DNA of 64,000 nt from positions 219,936 through 283,935 of the forward strand of contig JAGBTN010000015.1 of the NCBI GenBank assembly GCA_017631315.1. The letters are read 5' to 3'. The position numbers and the translations under genes were made by a program. Under the pieces are notes generated by a model. That model was not told the origin of the DNA, searched no databases, and worked only from the letters and a program-made list of their open reading frames with translations. Numbering within the stretch: the first letter of the stretch is position 1; each line of letters begins with the position of its first letter. Shown one piece after another: positions 19,107 to 28,272 of this stretch. This stretch comes from Bacteroidaceae bacterium (GTDB lineage: Bacteria; Bacteroidota; Bacteroidia; Bacteroidales; Bacteroidaceae).

Positions 19107-19155
19107 AATCCCCCTCCAGAAAACCCCGCCATAAAAGGGGCTCTGAAGGGGGATT
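19107..19155 (-). terminator. Terminator of pnp
   Basis: AATCCCCC (19107-19114) pairs with GGGGGATT (19148-19155), with further pairing of CAGA and CCCC inside. On the minus strand it follows the pnp stop and ends in TTTTGTGT. Confidence 0.7.
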
Positions 19156-19190
19156 CCTTATTCACAACGGTGCGACAGGCACCATATTCC

Positions 19191-21440
19191 TTATTCTGCT
19201 ACAGGCTCTTCGCCCTGTTCGGGACGGGGACGACGCTCGCCACGTTCGGGACGAGGACGACGTTCACCACGCTCGGGACGGGGACGACGCTCGCGCTCAA
19301 CATAGCCCTCGGGCTTCTCCATCAAAGCGCGGCGGCTCAACTTGAACTTGCCTGTCTTCGGATCAATCTCGAGGAGTTTCACCTGAAGCTTGTCGCCTTC
19401 CTTCAGACCTGCCTCCTCTACTGTCTCGAGGCGCTTCCAGTCGATTTCGCTGATATGCAGAAGTCCGTCCTTGCCAGGCATGAACTCTACGAAGCAGCCG
19501 TAAGGCATGATGCTGCGAACAGTGCCCTCGTAAACCTCACCAATCTCGGGAACAGCAACAATAGCCTTAATCTTAGCCATGGCAGCATCGATGACATCCT
19601 TGTTGGGACCGCTCACCTGAATCTTGCCAACGCCGTCTTCCTCGTCGATAGTAATGGTAGCACCAGTCTCTTCCTGCATGCCCTGGATAATCTTACCGCC
19701 CGGGCCAATGACAGCACCAATGAATTCCTTCGGGATAATCATCTGCTCGATGCGGGGAACATGAGGCTTCAACTCCGGACGTGGAGCATCGAGCGTCTTC
19801 ATCATCTCGGCAAGGATATGCTCACGGCCAGCCTTTGCCTGCATGAGAGCCTTCTCGAGAATCTCGTAAGAGAGACCGTCGCACTTGATATCCATCTGTG
19901 TTGCGGTCAAACCATTCGGTGTACCAGTGGTCTTGAAGTCCATGTCGCCAAGGTGATCCTCGTCGCCAAGAATATCGCTCAACACAGCATACTTGTCCTC
20001 GCCGGGGTTCTTGATGAGACCCATGGCAATACCGCTGACGGGAGCCGTAACGGGAACACCGGCATCCATCAAAGCCAAGCAGCCTGCACAGGTGCTGGCC
20101 ATTGAGCTGGAACCATTGCTCTCCAGAATATCGCTCACTACACGAATTGTATAAGGATAGTCGGCAGGAATCTGACCCTTAAGGCCTCGCCATGCCAAAT
20201 GGCCGTGACCGATCTCACGACGACCTACGCCACGCTGTGCTCTTGCCTCGCCGGTTGAGAAGGGAGGGAAGTTATAGTGGAGCAGGAAACGCTGGTATTC
20301 ACGTACGAGCACATCGTCGACAAGCTTCTCGTCGAGCTTTGTGCCAAGTGTACAGGTGGCCAGAGACTGTGTCTCACCACGGGTGAAGATGGCACTTCCG
20401 TGAGGTCCGGGCAGCGGACTTGCCTCGCACCAGATGGGGCGAATATCGGTTGTCTTACGACCATCGAGGCGTACGCCTTCGTCCAGGATGCAGCGACGCA
20501 TTGCGTCCTTCTCTACATCATGGTAGTAACGGTCGATGAGAGCATTCTTCTCCTCGAGTTCTTCGGCAGGCATATCTGTGTGAGCCTCGGCATAAGCAAC
20601 CTTGAACTCCTCGCGAATAGCCTCGAAAGCGGCAGCACGAGCATGCTTCTCGAGAGCCTGCTTCGTAACGTCGTAAGCCTTCTGGTAGCATGCAGCCTTA
20701 ACCTCTTCGCGCAGTTCCTCGTCGTTTACCTCGTGGCAATACTCGCGCTTAACATCCTTGCCGAGCTCTTTGCTCAACTCCTTCTGCAGGCGGCACATGG
20801 GCTTGATAGCCTCGTGAGCAGCCTTGAGGGCAGCAAGAAGGTCGGTTTCCTGCACTTCCTTCATCTCGCCTTCCACCATCATGATGTTCTCTTCGGTAGC
20901 ACCGACCATGAGGTCCATGTCGGCTTCCTTGAGCTGTTGGAAGGTTGGGTTGATGACAAACTCGCCGTTGATGCGTGCAACACGCACCTCGGAGATGGGG
21001 CCGTCGAAGGGGATATCACTGCAAGCCAGAGCTGCAGAAGCGGCAAAGCCAGCCAGAGCATCGGGCATATCCACGCCATCGGCAGAGAAAAGGATTACAT
21101 TCACATAAACTTCAGCATGATAATTGCTGGGGAAGAGAGGACGCAGAGCGCGGTCCACCAGACGACAAGTCAGAATCTCGTCGTCGTTTGCCTTACCCTC
21201 ACGCTTCGTAAAGCCACCGGGAAAACGGCCGGCAGCAAAATACTTCTCTCTGTACTCTACCTGCAAGGGCATGAAATCTGTTCCGGGAACGGCATCTTTG
21301 GCTGCACAAACAGTGGCCAGGAGCATCGTGTTGTTCATACGAAGCATCACGGAACCATCGGCTTGCTTGGCAAGTTTCCCGGTCTCGATGCTGATGGTTC
21401 TTCCATCAGGCAACTCGACTGTCTTTGTAATTACGTTCAT
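19191..21440 (-). CDS. pnp: Polyribonucleotide nucleotidyltransferase (PNPase)
   Basis: A 749-aa 3'-5' phosphorolytic exoribonuclease of mRNA decay. Two RNase PH domains flank an all-helical domain, followed by a KH domain ([21 protein letters not shown]) and an S1 domain ([20 protein letters not shown]). The last 35 residues are an Arg/Pro/Glu/Gly tail built of a 9-residue repeat, PRPERGERR, in about three copies. A promoter element lies at 21505-21498; the gene is monocistronic with its own terminator. Confidence 0.97.
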   Translation of the reverse strand: MNVITKTVELPDGRTISIETGKLAKQADGSVMLRMNNTMLLATVCAAKDAVPGTDFMPLQVEYREKYFAAGRFPGGFTKREGKANDDEILTCRLVDRALRPLFPSNYHAEVYVNVILFSADGVDMPDALAGFAASAALACSDIPFDGPISEVRVARINGEFVINPTFQQLKEADMDLMVGATEENIMMVEGEMKEVQETDLLAALKAAHEAIKPMCRLQKELSKELGKDVKREYCHEVNDEELREEVKAACYQKAYDVTKQALEKHARAAAFEAIREEFKVAYAEAHTDMPAEELEEKNALIDRYYHDVEKDAMRRCILDEGVRLDGRKTTDIRPIWCEASPLPGPHGSAIFTRGETQSLATCTLGTKLDEKLVDDVLVREYQRFLLHYNFPPFSTGEARAQRGVGRREIGHGHLAWRGLKGQIPADYPYTIRVVSDILESNGSSSMASTCAGCLALMDAGVPVTAPVSGIAMGLIKNPGEDKYAVLSDILGDEDHLGDMDFKTTGTPNGLTATQMDIKCDGLSYEILEKALMQAKAGREHILAEMMKTLDAPRPELKPHVPRIEQMIIPKEFIGAVIGPGGKIIQGMQEETGATITIDEEDGVGKIQVSGPNKDVIDAAMAKIKAIVAVPEIGEVYEGTVRSIMPYGCFVEFMPGKDGLLHISEIDWKRLETVEEAGLKEGDKLQVKLLEIDPKTGKFKLSRRALMEKPEGYVERERRPRPERGERRPRPERGERRPRPEQGEEPVAE
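19206..19292 (-). repeat. 27-nt tandem repeat encoding the PNPase tail
   Basis: About three near-identical 27-nt units encode PRPERGERR repeats at the C-terminus of PNPase. A length-variable RNA-binding tail is the likely effect. Confidence 0.8.
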
Positions 21441-21497
21441 CTTGTTTTTGTTAACTTATTGTTTTTCTTTACGTCAAATATGTGATATAAAATCGTA

Positions 21498-21505
21498 CAA
21501 AGATA
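21498..21505 (-). promoter_or_regulatory. Promoter -7 element for pnp
   Basis: Reads TATCTTTG on the minus strand, 58 nt before the pnp start. Confidence 0.65.
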
Positions 21506-21568
21506 CGAAAAAAAGTGAACTGCAAGGGGAGAAGAGGAAAGATTTATCAGTTTTTGAGTAAATTTTTA

Positions 21569-21577
21569 TATCTTTGC
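21569..21577 (+). promoter_or_regulatory. Promoter -7 element for the thioredoxin-fold lipoprotein gene
   Basis: Reads TATCTTTGC, 24 nt before the ATG at 21601. Confidence 0.7.
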
Positions 21578-21600
21578 ACATCATTTAGAACCAAAACGCA

Positions 21601-22746
21601 ATGAAAAAGACACTTATATTACTCCTCTCTCTTGTTTTGCTGTGCCAATGCAAACAGGAGAAGACATTCTGCATTGAAGGTTGTATCAGCGACGCCGACT
21701 CGTGTATGCTCTACCTGGAACACCTGTCTTTGGGCAAAGGCACGGTAGCCATCGACAGCGTCAGGCTGGGAGACGACGGAATGTTCTGCTTCAGAGAAGA
21801 AGCCCCCGGCAGTCCGGAGTTCTATCGTCTCCGCATCGGCGGACAGGGCATCAATCTTGCCATCGACAGCACCGAGACAGTGCGCATAGAGGCAAGCCTG
21901 GACAGCCTGTCGTTCGGCTACAGTGTGGAGGGCAGCAACTCCTGCGACAGCATTCGTCTGCTCTGCATTAAACTTGCCGACACGGAGCGCAAGGCACGAC
22001 GCATCTCCACAGACCGTAACTACACTCTCCAGGAGAGGGACTCGATGATAGGCAGCCTCATCGGACAATACAAATCGGAAGTCAAGCAGGATTTCATTCT
22101 GAATCACTACGATGCCACATATAGTTATTATGCCTGCTTCCAGACATTCGGCAGCGGATTCATCTTCAATCCCTACCAAGACAAGAGCGACCTCATCTGG
22201 ATGCGTGCTGTTGCCAATGCGTGGAACGAGAAGTACCCCAACTGCACACGCTCCGAAAACCTCTGCGCCATCGTACAAGAATGTCGTCGCAACCAGGCGA
22301 AGCCACGAGAGATTGTGCTGAACATCGACGGCGACAAGGTGCGCGAACTGGGCATCATCGACATGACATTCCCCGACATCAACGGCAACGAACGAAAACT
22401 CAGCGACCTGCGCGGACAAGTAGTCCTGCTCGACTTCATGGCCTTCTCCATGAACGGAAGCACCGAGCGGTTGCTGCACATGAGAGAGCTCTACGAGAAG
22501 TATCACGACCGAGGGCTGGAAATCTACCAGGTAAGCTTCGACCCCAACCAACACATGTGGAAGCAACGGTGCGAAGCACTGCCCTGGATCAGCGTGTTCT
22601 GCGAAGAAGGTGTAGAAAGCGACATGTTGCAACTCTACAACGTCGGCCACCTGCCGTGCTTGTTCCTCATAGACCGCAACTGCGACCTGCAAGCAAGACA
22701 GGAAGACATCACCGACCTGGGAGAAGCCATCGAAGCACTGCTCTGA
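21601..22746 (+). CDS. Thioredoxin-fold lipoprotein (DUF4369-TlpA type) lacking the CxxC active site
   Basis: A 381-aa exported lipoprotein: the signal peptide ends LLLSLVLLCQC, a good lipobox with Cys16. The N-terminal half matches the DUF4369 layout common in Bacteroidetes; the C-terminal half is a TlpA/AhpC-TSA thioredoxin fold (GQVVLLDFMAFSMNGSTERLL). Where TlpA has a CxxC (WCGPC), this protein has AFSMNGST, with no cysteine, so it cannot act as an ordinary disulfide reductase. It may be a binding or structural derivative. It has its own promoter and is followed by a 22-nt-period repeat array. Confidence 0.8.
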   Translation: MKKTLILLLSLVLLCQCKQEKTFCIEGCISDADSCMLYLEHLSLGKGTVAIDSVRLGDDGMFCFREEAPGSPEFYRLRIGGQGINLAIDSTETVRIEASLDSLSFGYSVEGSNSCDSIRLLCIKLADTERKARRISTDRNYTLQERDSMIGSLIGQYKSEVKQDFILNHYDATYSYYACFQTFGSGFIFNPYQDKSDLIWMRAVANAWNEKYPNCTRSENLCAIVQECRRNQAKPREIVLNIDGDKVRELGIIDMTFPDINGNERKLSDLRGQVVLLDFMAFSMNGSTERLLHMRELYEKYHDRGLEIYQVSFDPNQHMWKQRCEALPWISVFCEEGVESDMLQLYNVGHLPCLFLIDRNCDLQARQEDITDLGEAIEALL

Positions 22747-22752
22747 AAACTT

Positions 22753-22840
22753 CTGCAGAGAAGTCGGCCATTTACTGCAGAGAAGTCGGCCAACTTCACA
22801 CGTGTAGTTGCCCGGAAGGACGCGTCCGTTTCGTCAAATG
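22753..22840. repeat. 22-nt-period array, family R2, copy 1
   Basis: Cores start at 22753, 22775, 22797 and 22819, exactly 22 nt apart: CTGCAGAG, CTGCAGAG, CACACGTG and GACGCGTC. CTGCAG, ACACGTGT and GGACGCGTCC are palindromes. Spacers carry GAAGTC-GGCC and AACTTC arms. A further CTGCAG falls near the next position (22843). It directly follows the stop of the lipoprotein gene. Confidence 0.85.
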
Positions 22841-22990
22841 GACTGCAGAACTATTCGCACGTCATGTTACAGCGACTTGCAAAACTCTCGAAAAAAGGCT
22901 TTCTCCGACTTCTGAAATAATCCGCCAGCACAAGACCAAATCGGCAGAAATCTCCCATTTCATCGGTTAAAAACGACTAAGAAGGGGGAA

Positions 22991-23257
22991 ATCATTCTGG
23001 CGTGATACGTTCGCAACGCTTCTCGCCCGTCGAGGCATCATAGCCAAAAACATCCACGTACTCGCACCTGACATTCATGGGTTGCTTCATCTGGGCAAAC
23101 ATCTTCTGCAGAACAATCTCGTGACCATTCATCTTGACAATGCCCACCCACTAACGTTTGAGCATTGCAAGTACCGTCCGATTGAAAGAATTGACCACTA
23201 AAATGCTCAAAAAGCAAGTTACATGACGGACAGCGAACTCCGGACATCCTTTTTTCA
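22991..23257 (-). pseudogene. Fused remnant of the DUF4833 and DUF5686 genes
   Basis: Positions 22991-23152 match 25185-25346, the 3' end of the intact DUF4833 gene, with only two differences seen over 162 nt. The sequence then switches to a clearly more diverged copy (23153-23257) of an internal part of the DUF5686 gene (around 26207-26306). The switch falls at a shared GCCCA-n-CCACT, which suggests a microhomology deletion inside an older duplicate of the gene pair. No intact reading frame remains. Positions 22860-22990 hold nothing I recognise apart from the 13-mer at 22954-22966. Confidence 0.85.
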
Positions 23258-23359
23258 TCAACTCTCTGCACAAAAGAAATAAATAAAAGGAAGATTTTGC
23301 AAACAATGTATGACGAAATTACTAAATTTGCAGTGTAAACTAAAAAGGGAAAATATCAA

Positions 23360-25093
23360 ATGATATTTAAAAAGAGAATGAACGCAGAAAGATTACATAA
23401 AGATATAAAGGCAAAATGGAATGCTATATTAGAGGAAGAAAAACAACAAAGAGAAATAGAAAGTGAAAAAAGCAAATCAATGTTTGGAGATGGCTTAAGT
23501 TTATTAGTAAGAAATGCTAAAGAAAAGGCAGGAGCATGGATACAAAAGTTGCAGAAGGCAAAAAAACGATGTGAAGAAAAACAGCAAAGAGAACAGGAAG
23601 CAAAATTACAAAAGCAAATTGAAAGAAAAAGAGCCTATGCTAAATATAAAAAAAAGGAAAAGGATAAATGTATTCAATTTGAACACGACTTGAATTCCAT
23701 CGGAGTCTCTTTCACTTCCCCTAAAGCACGTTATTATGATATTTACGCGCCAGAAGACGTAGATATAGAAAATTTGCTAGGCTTGCTTAAGGAAATAAGA
23801 AAAATTGGAAGTCAAAGGATTTGCAAAATTCGAAATGTAAGGTTTTCTATACACTGCTATATTACAGACTCTAATAATGAGAAACTAATTGAGATTACAG
23901 AATTCTGCTCAGAATGTTGTAGTTTAGTTTTTTATAAGAATGATATAGGGGAGATGATATTTAAAAAGGGAAACATTACTACACAAGTACGGGATTACCT
24001 TTTCTGTTATTTGGAAAATCGGAAAATTCAACAAACTGAAAATATCATTATTTCTATTATAGAAAGAGGTATAAGTCAAGCTGGTCTGCTCCCTATAAGA
24101 GGTAATACAATAGAAGAAAAAACAAGTACCGCACTAATGCAATCTAGATATGGTATAAAAATCCCCCAAAATATAGATTCTTTTAGGGATAACGACATGT
24201 TGGTAGTAGATTACGATTTGCCAAACAAATCAGATTTGTCCAATGTAAAAGAATATAAATATATTGCTTCTTCAAAGGAGATAAGGACTAAAACATATAC
24301 GGAAAGTTATATTGCTAAAAGATACGAAAATGTATTATATTCAATAGCACTACGCTCTTTATATGAGATTTTTTATGTAGACAAAGATAACGAAATCAAG
24401 GCTGTCACATTCAATGGTTTCGTTACACAAATAAACCCAGCAACTGGAATAAGAGAAAGGAAATGTATTCTATCTCTTCAAGTTGATAGAGAAAATTTCT
24501 TACAGATTAACCTGTCGCAAGTAGAACCTAAAGCCTGTTTCAAAGCATTAAAAGGTGTATCTGCTGCTAAGCTTATAGATATTACTCCTATCACTCCCAT
24601 ATTGACTTTAAACAAAAAAGATAAACGGTTTGTAGCAGGCAAAGAAGTGTCTATAAACCAAGGAACAAATCTAGCAGCCATGCATTGGGAAGATTTTGAA
24701 CATCTTGTAAGAGAACTGTTTGAAATGGAATTTGCAAGAAACGGAGGAGAAGTACGAGTAACTCAGGCAAGTAGAGACGGAGGAGTTGATGCAATCATCT
24801 TCGACCCAGATCCACTGCGCGGTGGCAAAATAGTTGTACAAGCAAAACGCTACACAAATACCGTTGGAGTTTCTGCAGTTAGGGATTTGTATGGAACGGT
24901 AATCAACGAGGGAGCAAACACAGGCATTCTCATCACAACCTCCGACTATGGGCATGACTCCTACGAATTTGCAAAAGACAAACCTTTGAAATTATTGAAT
25001 GGTGGACATTTACTTGCCTTGTTACACAAGAATGGGAGAAGCGCACACATCAACATAGAGGAAGCAAAAAAAATAAACGATAACTCGCTTTGA
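23360..25093 (+). CDS. Mrr-like restriction endonuclease with coiled-coil N-terminus
   Basis: A 577-aa protein. Residues 1-110 are highly charged, Lys/Glu/Gln-rich and probably coiled coil; the middle is unrecognised; the last ~130 residues, from MHWEDFEHLVRELF (residue 441), form an Mrr-type PD-(D/E)XK nuclease domain with the catalytic Asp in DGGVDAI (about 477) and VQAKR (Gln494, Lys496). Such domains occur in Type IV enzymes that cut modified DNA and in other defence proteins. The gene is far more AT-rich than its neighbours, stands alone without a methylase, and is next to a duplication scar, all consistent with transfer. The target is unknown. Confidence 0.83.
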   Translation: MIFKKRMNAERLHKDIKAKWNAILEEEKQQREIESEKSKSMFGDGLSLLVRNAKEKAGAWIQKLQKAKKRCEEKQQREQEAKLQKQIERKRAYAKYKKKEKDKCIQFEHDLNSIGVSFTSPKARYYDIYAPEDVDIENLLGLLKEIRKIGSQRICKIRNVRFSIHCYITDSNNEKLIEITEFCSECCSLVFYKNDIGEMIFKKGNITTQVRDYLFCYLENRKIQQTENIIISIIERGISQAGLLPIRGNTIEEKTSTALMQSRYGIKIPQNIDSFRDNDMLVVDYDLPNKSDLSNVKEYKYIASSKEIRTKTYTESYIAKRYENVLYSIALRSLYEIFYVDKDNEIKAVTFNGFVTQINPATGIRERKCILSLQVDRENFLQINLSQVEPKACFKALKGVSAAKLIDITPITPILTLNKKDKRFVAGKEVSINQGTNLAAMHWEDFEHLVRELFEMEFARNGGEVRVTQASRDGGVDAIIFDPDPLRGGKIVVQAKRYTNTVGVSAVRDLYGTVINEGANTGILITTSDYGHDSYEFAKDKPLKLLNGGHLLALLHKNGRSAHINIEEAKKINDNSL

Positions 25094-25185
25094 CAAATTC
25101 TATCAATGACTTCTCTGTCTTGCCGAATCAACCTCAAGAATGAGGGAATAAAAACTTCATACACACAGAATTCTCCATGCAATAA

Positions 25186-25683
25186 TCATTCTGGCGTGAT
25201 GCGTTCGCGACGCTTCTCGCCCGTCGAGGCATCATAGCCAAAAACATCCACGTACTCGCACCTGACATTCATGGGTTGCTTCATCTGGGCAAACATCTTC
25301 TGCAGAACAATCTCGTGACCATTCATCTTGACAATGCCCACCCACTTGCCATTGCGCTTGCAAATGCGGATGTATACCTTGTCATAAACTGCCATGCAGA
25401 CCGTTGCCTCGTCTTTGCCGGCATTGATTACCTTGACACCGAACGCCATCTTACGGTCCAGAAATGTCAAATCCTCTATTCTTGTCTCTCCACCCAACAC
25501 CCAATATGCCTTGAGCGGTTCCTTCTGGTTGAGTTTACCATCCTGCAGATTGATGTCGTAGCATACATAGTTTGTGTTCGTGTTACGCTCGAAGACAAAG
25601 ATATGCTCCCGCGGTATCGTGATGGCTCCCGCCGTAAGGCAACACAAAGAACACAGCAATACACTGAGAATAAAATGCTTCAT
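25186..25683 (-). CDS. Secreted DUF4833 protein
   Basis: A 165-aa exported protein with signal peptide MKHFILSVLLCSLCCLTAGA and the DUF4833-like sequence IFVFERNTNTNYVCYDIN; function unknown. It is the last gene of a minus-strand series after the GNAT protein and the DUF5686 protein, 17 nt after the latter. Its last 52 or so codons are duplicated at 22991-23152. Confidence 0.78.
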   Translation of the reverse strand: MKHFILSVLLCSLCCLTAGAITIPREHIFVFERNTNTNYVCYDINLQDGKLNQKEPLKAYWVLGGETRIEDLTFLDRKMAFGVKVINAGKDEATVCMAVYDKVYIRICKRNGKWVGIVKMNGHEIVLQKMFAQMKQPMNVRCEYVDVFGYDASTGEKRRERITPE

Positions 25684-25700
25684 GGGGCGAAATTATGCAA

Positions 25701-28235
25701 TTAGAAGGAGAATGTCAGGTTGACACGAACACCATTCTTCTTGGTTCCGGGATGTTCATGATAGTTGATGCGGCGCACATAGTCCACACCGAAAATCTTG
25801 AAGATGTTGCGCACACCAACCGCCACCTCCATGTAAGGCTTGCTGGGGCTGATGGGATATGAACCTTCGGGGAACTCGTAAAGCATGGCATCACCGCTGT
25901 TCTTCCAGGGATTGTTCTTGTCGGTCAGTGTACCCCATACGCCTCGGAAAGCAACATACTCGCGCAACTTCAACTTCTTGAGCAAAGGAATACGGTTGAA
26001 AATCTTGCCGTTCATGTTCCACGCCACAGACCAGAAGACACGACGGTCCATGAAGAACTCCATGTTGTGAAGCATGTTGAGGGTTCCCTCCTGCTCTACA
26101 TAAGAAATACACGTCGGGGGAGTAATGAGCAATGGGAACGGCACCTTGTTCCACTGGATTGAACCGGAAGCATACAAGTCCAGACGGCCCCATGTGCCCA
26201 ACCACTGACGCTTGAACATTGCAAGTTCCGTCTGATTGGAAGAATACTGACCACCCAAGACTCCCTCGAAGCAAGTTGCATGACGAACAGTAAACTCCGG
26301 ACGGTCCTTGTCCACGGGCCAACGGTCCTGCTTCGTATTGATATACGTCTGCCCGGGGCAGAACTGCACCGTGGCATTCAGTTCCGTAGTACGCATCCTG
26401 AAATCCTCTCTGCCATCGTTGACATGAATGAAACGCAAATCGCCAACAGGCCTGTTGCTCTCAGCAATAATGTTCGTGCTGAAATTCATGCCATAATCCG
26501 TTTCCCAGATAAAGCCCAGTCGCTGCTTGTTATTCTTGTAAAGCATATTGACCGTCTCTGTTCTGAAGTTGACGAAAAGGTTATCCTTACTGTTCTTCAA
26601 GAACTTATCGGAAACAGACGTAACATCAAGACTGCTCTCGAACACAATCATTCGTTGCGGGAACTCAAACGACGAATGTTTCTTCTTGTTGAAACAATAC
26701 TGCGCCGTAATGCCATAGTAATTGCCACCCGACTTGAAGCCATGCGTATAATTACCTTCGAGGAAGAAATGCTTATTGAAAGCAGCCGTCGTCTTACCGC
26801 CGGCACGCAAGCGGAAGCCGTCGTAGAAGTTGGTAGAGAATGTGCTGATAACCGGACCGATATCAAACTTGCTAGGTTTGCCCGCCCTGGAAGTTTCGAT
26901 GAAGTTCTCGAAAAGTGTCTTGAATACAAGCAGCGGAATGCGCATGTTCTTCGACTTGGACATGGCAGTCATAAAGTCACCCAGTCCATCCTCCTTCTTC
27001 GTCAACTCCACTGCACGATACTGATCCCAGAACTCATCGTCCTGGCTGCGTGAGTCTGCCATGCGCTTCACCTTGGCCTGACCCTTGAACAAATTCTTGT
27101 GCAACGGGTCGAAACTATAATCGGAAATACGCGTGTTGCGGACAACAAGAAGACTCTTGCCAAGCAACGTCATTTCCGCCCACATATCATCAGTGCTCAA
27201 AGCCCATTCACCATTAGGCAACTGACTGTAGATTTGGTCGATGTGCAACGTGCTGACAAAGTTTACATCGCTCTTTGGAGGAATAGACAAATGACACTTC
27301 TTTACGTGAAGCGTGGAGTCCTTCAATATATAAATGTCGCCATTGAAACCAATATCCTGCGGATTGTTCGGTGTAAACTGCAGATGATAACATGAGTCGC
27401 GCTCCACAAGAACCGTGTCGACAATATAATAACGGTAAAACGCTGTTGCACCGGCACCAATAGGACTCAAGAACGGAAACTTCAGCAGCTTGACATAGTT
27501 GTCGTATATGTCGACATCCTGAAAGACCTCTTTGAGCGTTGTATTCAACATGTCGCCCGTTGCAAAAAGCTGGTTCAAACCAGAACTCTGCTCACCCTTA
27601 ATGATGTCCTTCTCCGACTGCGGGTCCTTACGATAAATGTGTTGTGTTACGGTTTCATCAAGGCTGATAGGAACCACCATCTTACCTGTGTACGGACTAA
27701 GTTCCGCCTGTTGCGAGAACTTTACTTTGTCGAGTTCCGTACTGTCCTGTTCCTTGACCTTAAAGTCGTTCAAGGCCATTGAAAGCTTTTGGTATTTGTT
27801 GTAAGTATAGAAGTCGTGGTTTTCGAGTTTCGTGTCCTTTTTTGCCTCGATAACTCGTTTCATGAGTTCCACTGCAGGATTACCCTTGCGCACGTAGCGT
27901 CTCTTCTCGGCCTTAATAACCACCTCTTGAAGATTCTTCGTGTCGGGTTTGAGTTTTATAGTCAGACGGCTGGGAGTAGCCTTAGTTATATTCACACTCT
28001 CTTCCTTAAAGCCCATGCAGGAGAAAGTGAGTGTCGCGCCATTGATACGCGCAATGGAAAAGACGCCATCAAGGTCAGCTATCGCAGATACCTTGCGATC
28101 CTTGTAAGTCACGCCTGCAAGAGAGAGACTGTCACCTGTGGAAGAGTCGATGATGACACCTGTTATCTTCTGTCCCATGACGTTTATTGCAAACATCAAA
28201 AGCAGGGCAAGAGTTGCAAAGAGTTTTCTTCTCAT
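25701..28235 (-). CDS. Outer-membrane DUF5686 protein with carboxypeptidase-like regulatory domain
   Basis: An 844-aa exported protein. After the signal peptide comes a CarboxypepD_reg-like domain (ITGVIIDSSTGDSLSLAGV, residues 24-105), then the DUF5686 region, and a C-terminal half of alternating beta strands ending in the aromatic VNLTFSF, typical of an outer-membrane beta barrel. The family is common in Bacteroidetes with no established role. It follows the GNAT gene by 37 nt and precedes the DUF4833 gene by 17 nt. Confidence 0.82.
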   Translation of the reverse strand: MRRKLFATLALLLMFAINVMGQKITGVIIDSSTGDSLSLAGVTYKDRKVSAIADLDGVFSIARINGATLTFSCMGFKEESVNITKATPSRLTIKLKPDTKNLQEVVIKAEKRRYVRKGNPAVELMKRVIEAKKDTKLENHDFYTYNKYQKLSMALNDFKVKEQDSTELDKVKFSQQAELSPYTGKMVVPISLDETVTQHIYRKDPQSEKDIIKGEQSSGLNQLFATGDMLNTTLKEVFQDVDIYDNYVKLLKFPFLSPIGAGATAFYRYYIVDTVLVERDSCYHLQFTPNNPQDIGFNGDIYILKDSTLHVKKCHLSIPPKSDVNFVSTLHIDQIYSQLPNGEWALSTDDMWAEMTLLGKSLLVVRNTRISDYSFDPLHKNLFKGQAKVKRMADSRSQDDEFWDQYRAVELTKKEDGLGDFMTAMSKSKNMRIPLLVFKTLFENFIETSRAGKPSKFDIGPVISTFSTNFYDGFRLRAGGKTTAAFNKHFFLEGNYTHGFKSGGNYYGITAQYCFNKKKHSSFEFPQRMIVFESSLDVTSVSDKFLKNSKDNLFVNFRTETVNMLYKNNKQRLGFIWETDYGMNFSTNIIAESNRPVGDLRFIHVNDGREDFRMRTTELNATVQFCPGQTYINTKQDRWPVDKDRPEFTVRHATCFEGVLGGQYSSNQTELAMFKRQWLGTWGRLDLYASGSIQWNKVPFPLLITPPTCISYVEQEGTLNMLHNMEFFMDRRVFWSVAWNMNGKIFNRIPLLKKLKLREYVAFRGVWGTLTDKNNPWKNSGDAMLYEFPEGSYPISPSKPYMEVAVGVRNIFKIFGVDYVRRINYHEHPGTKKNGVRVNLTFSF

Positions 28236-28272
28236 ATGTATGTTTCGTCTGTTATCTCGCTATATATCCTTA

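Noticed and set aside
23038-23271. A 77-codon frame in the duplication scar
   Set aside because: It is the antisense image of DUF4833 and DUF5686 fragments; the same Cys/Ser-rich peptide arises antisense to the intact DUF5686 gene.
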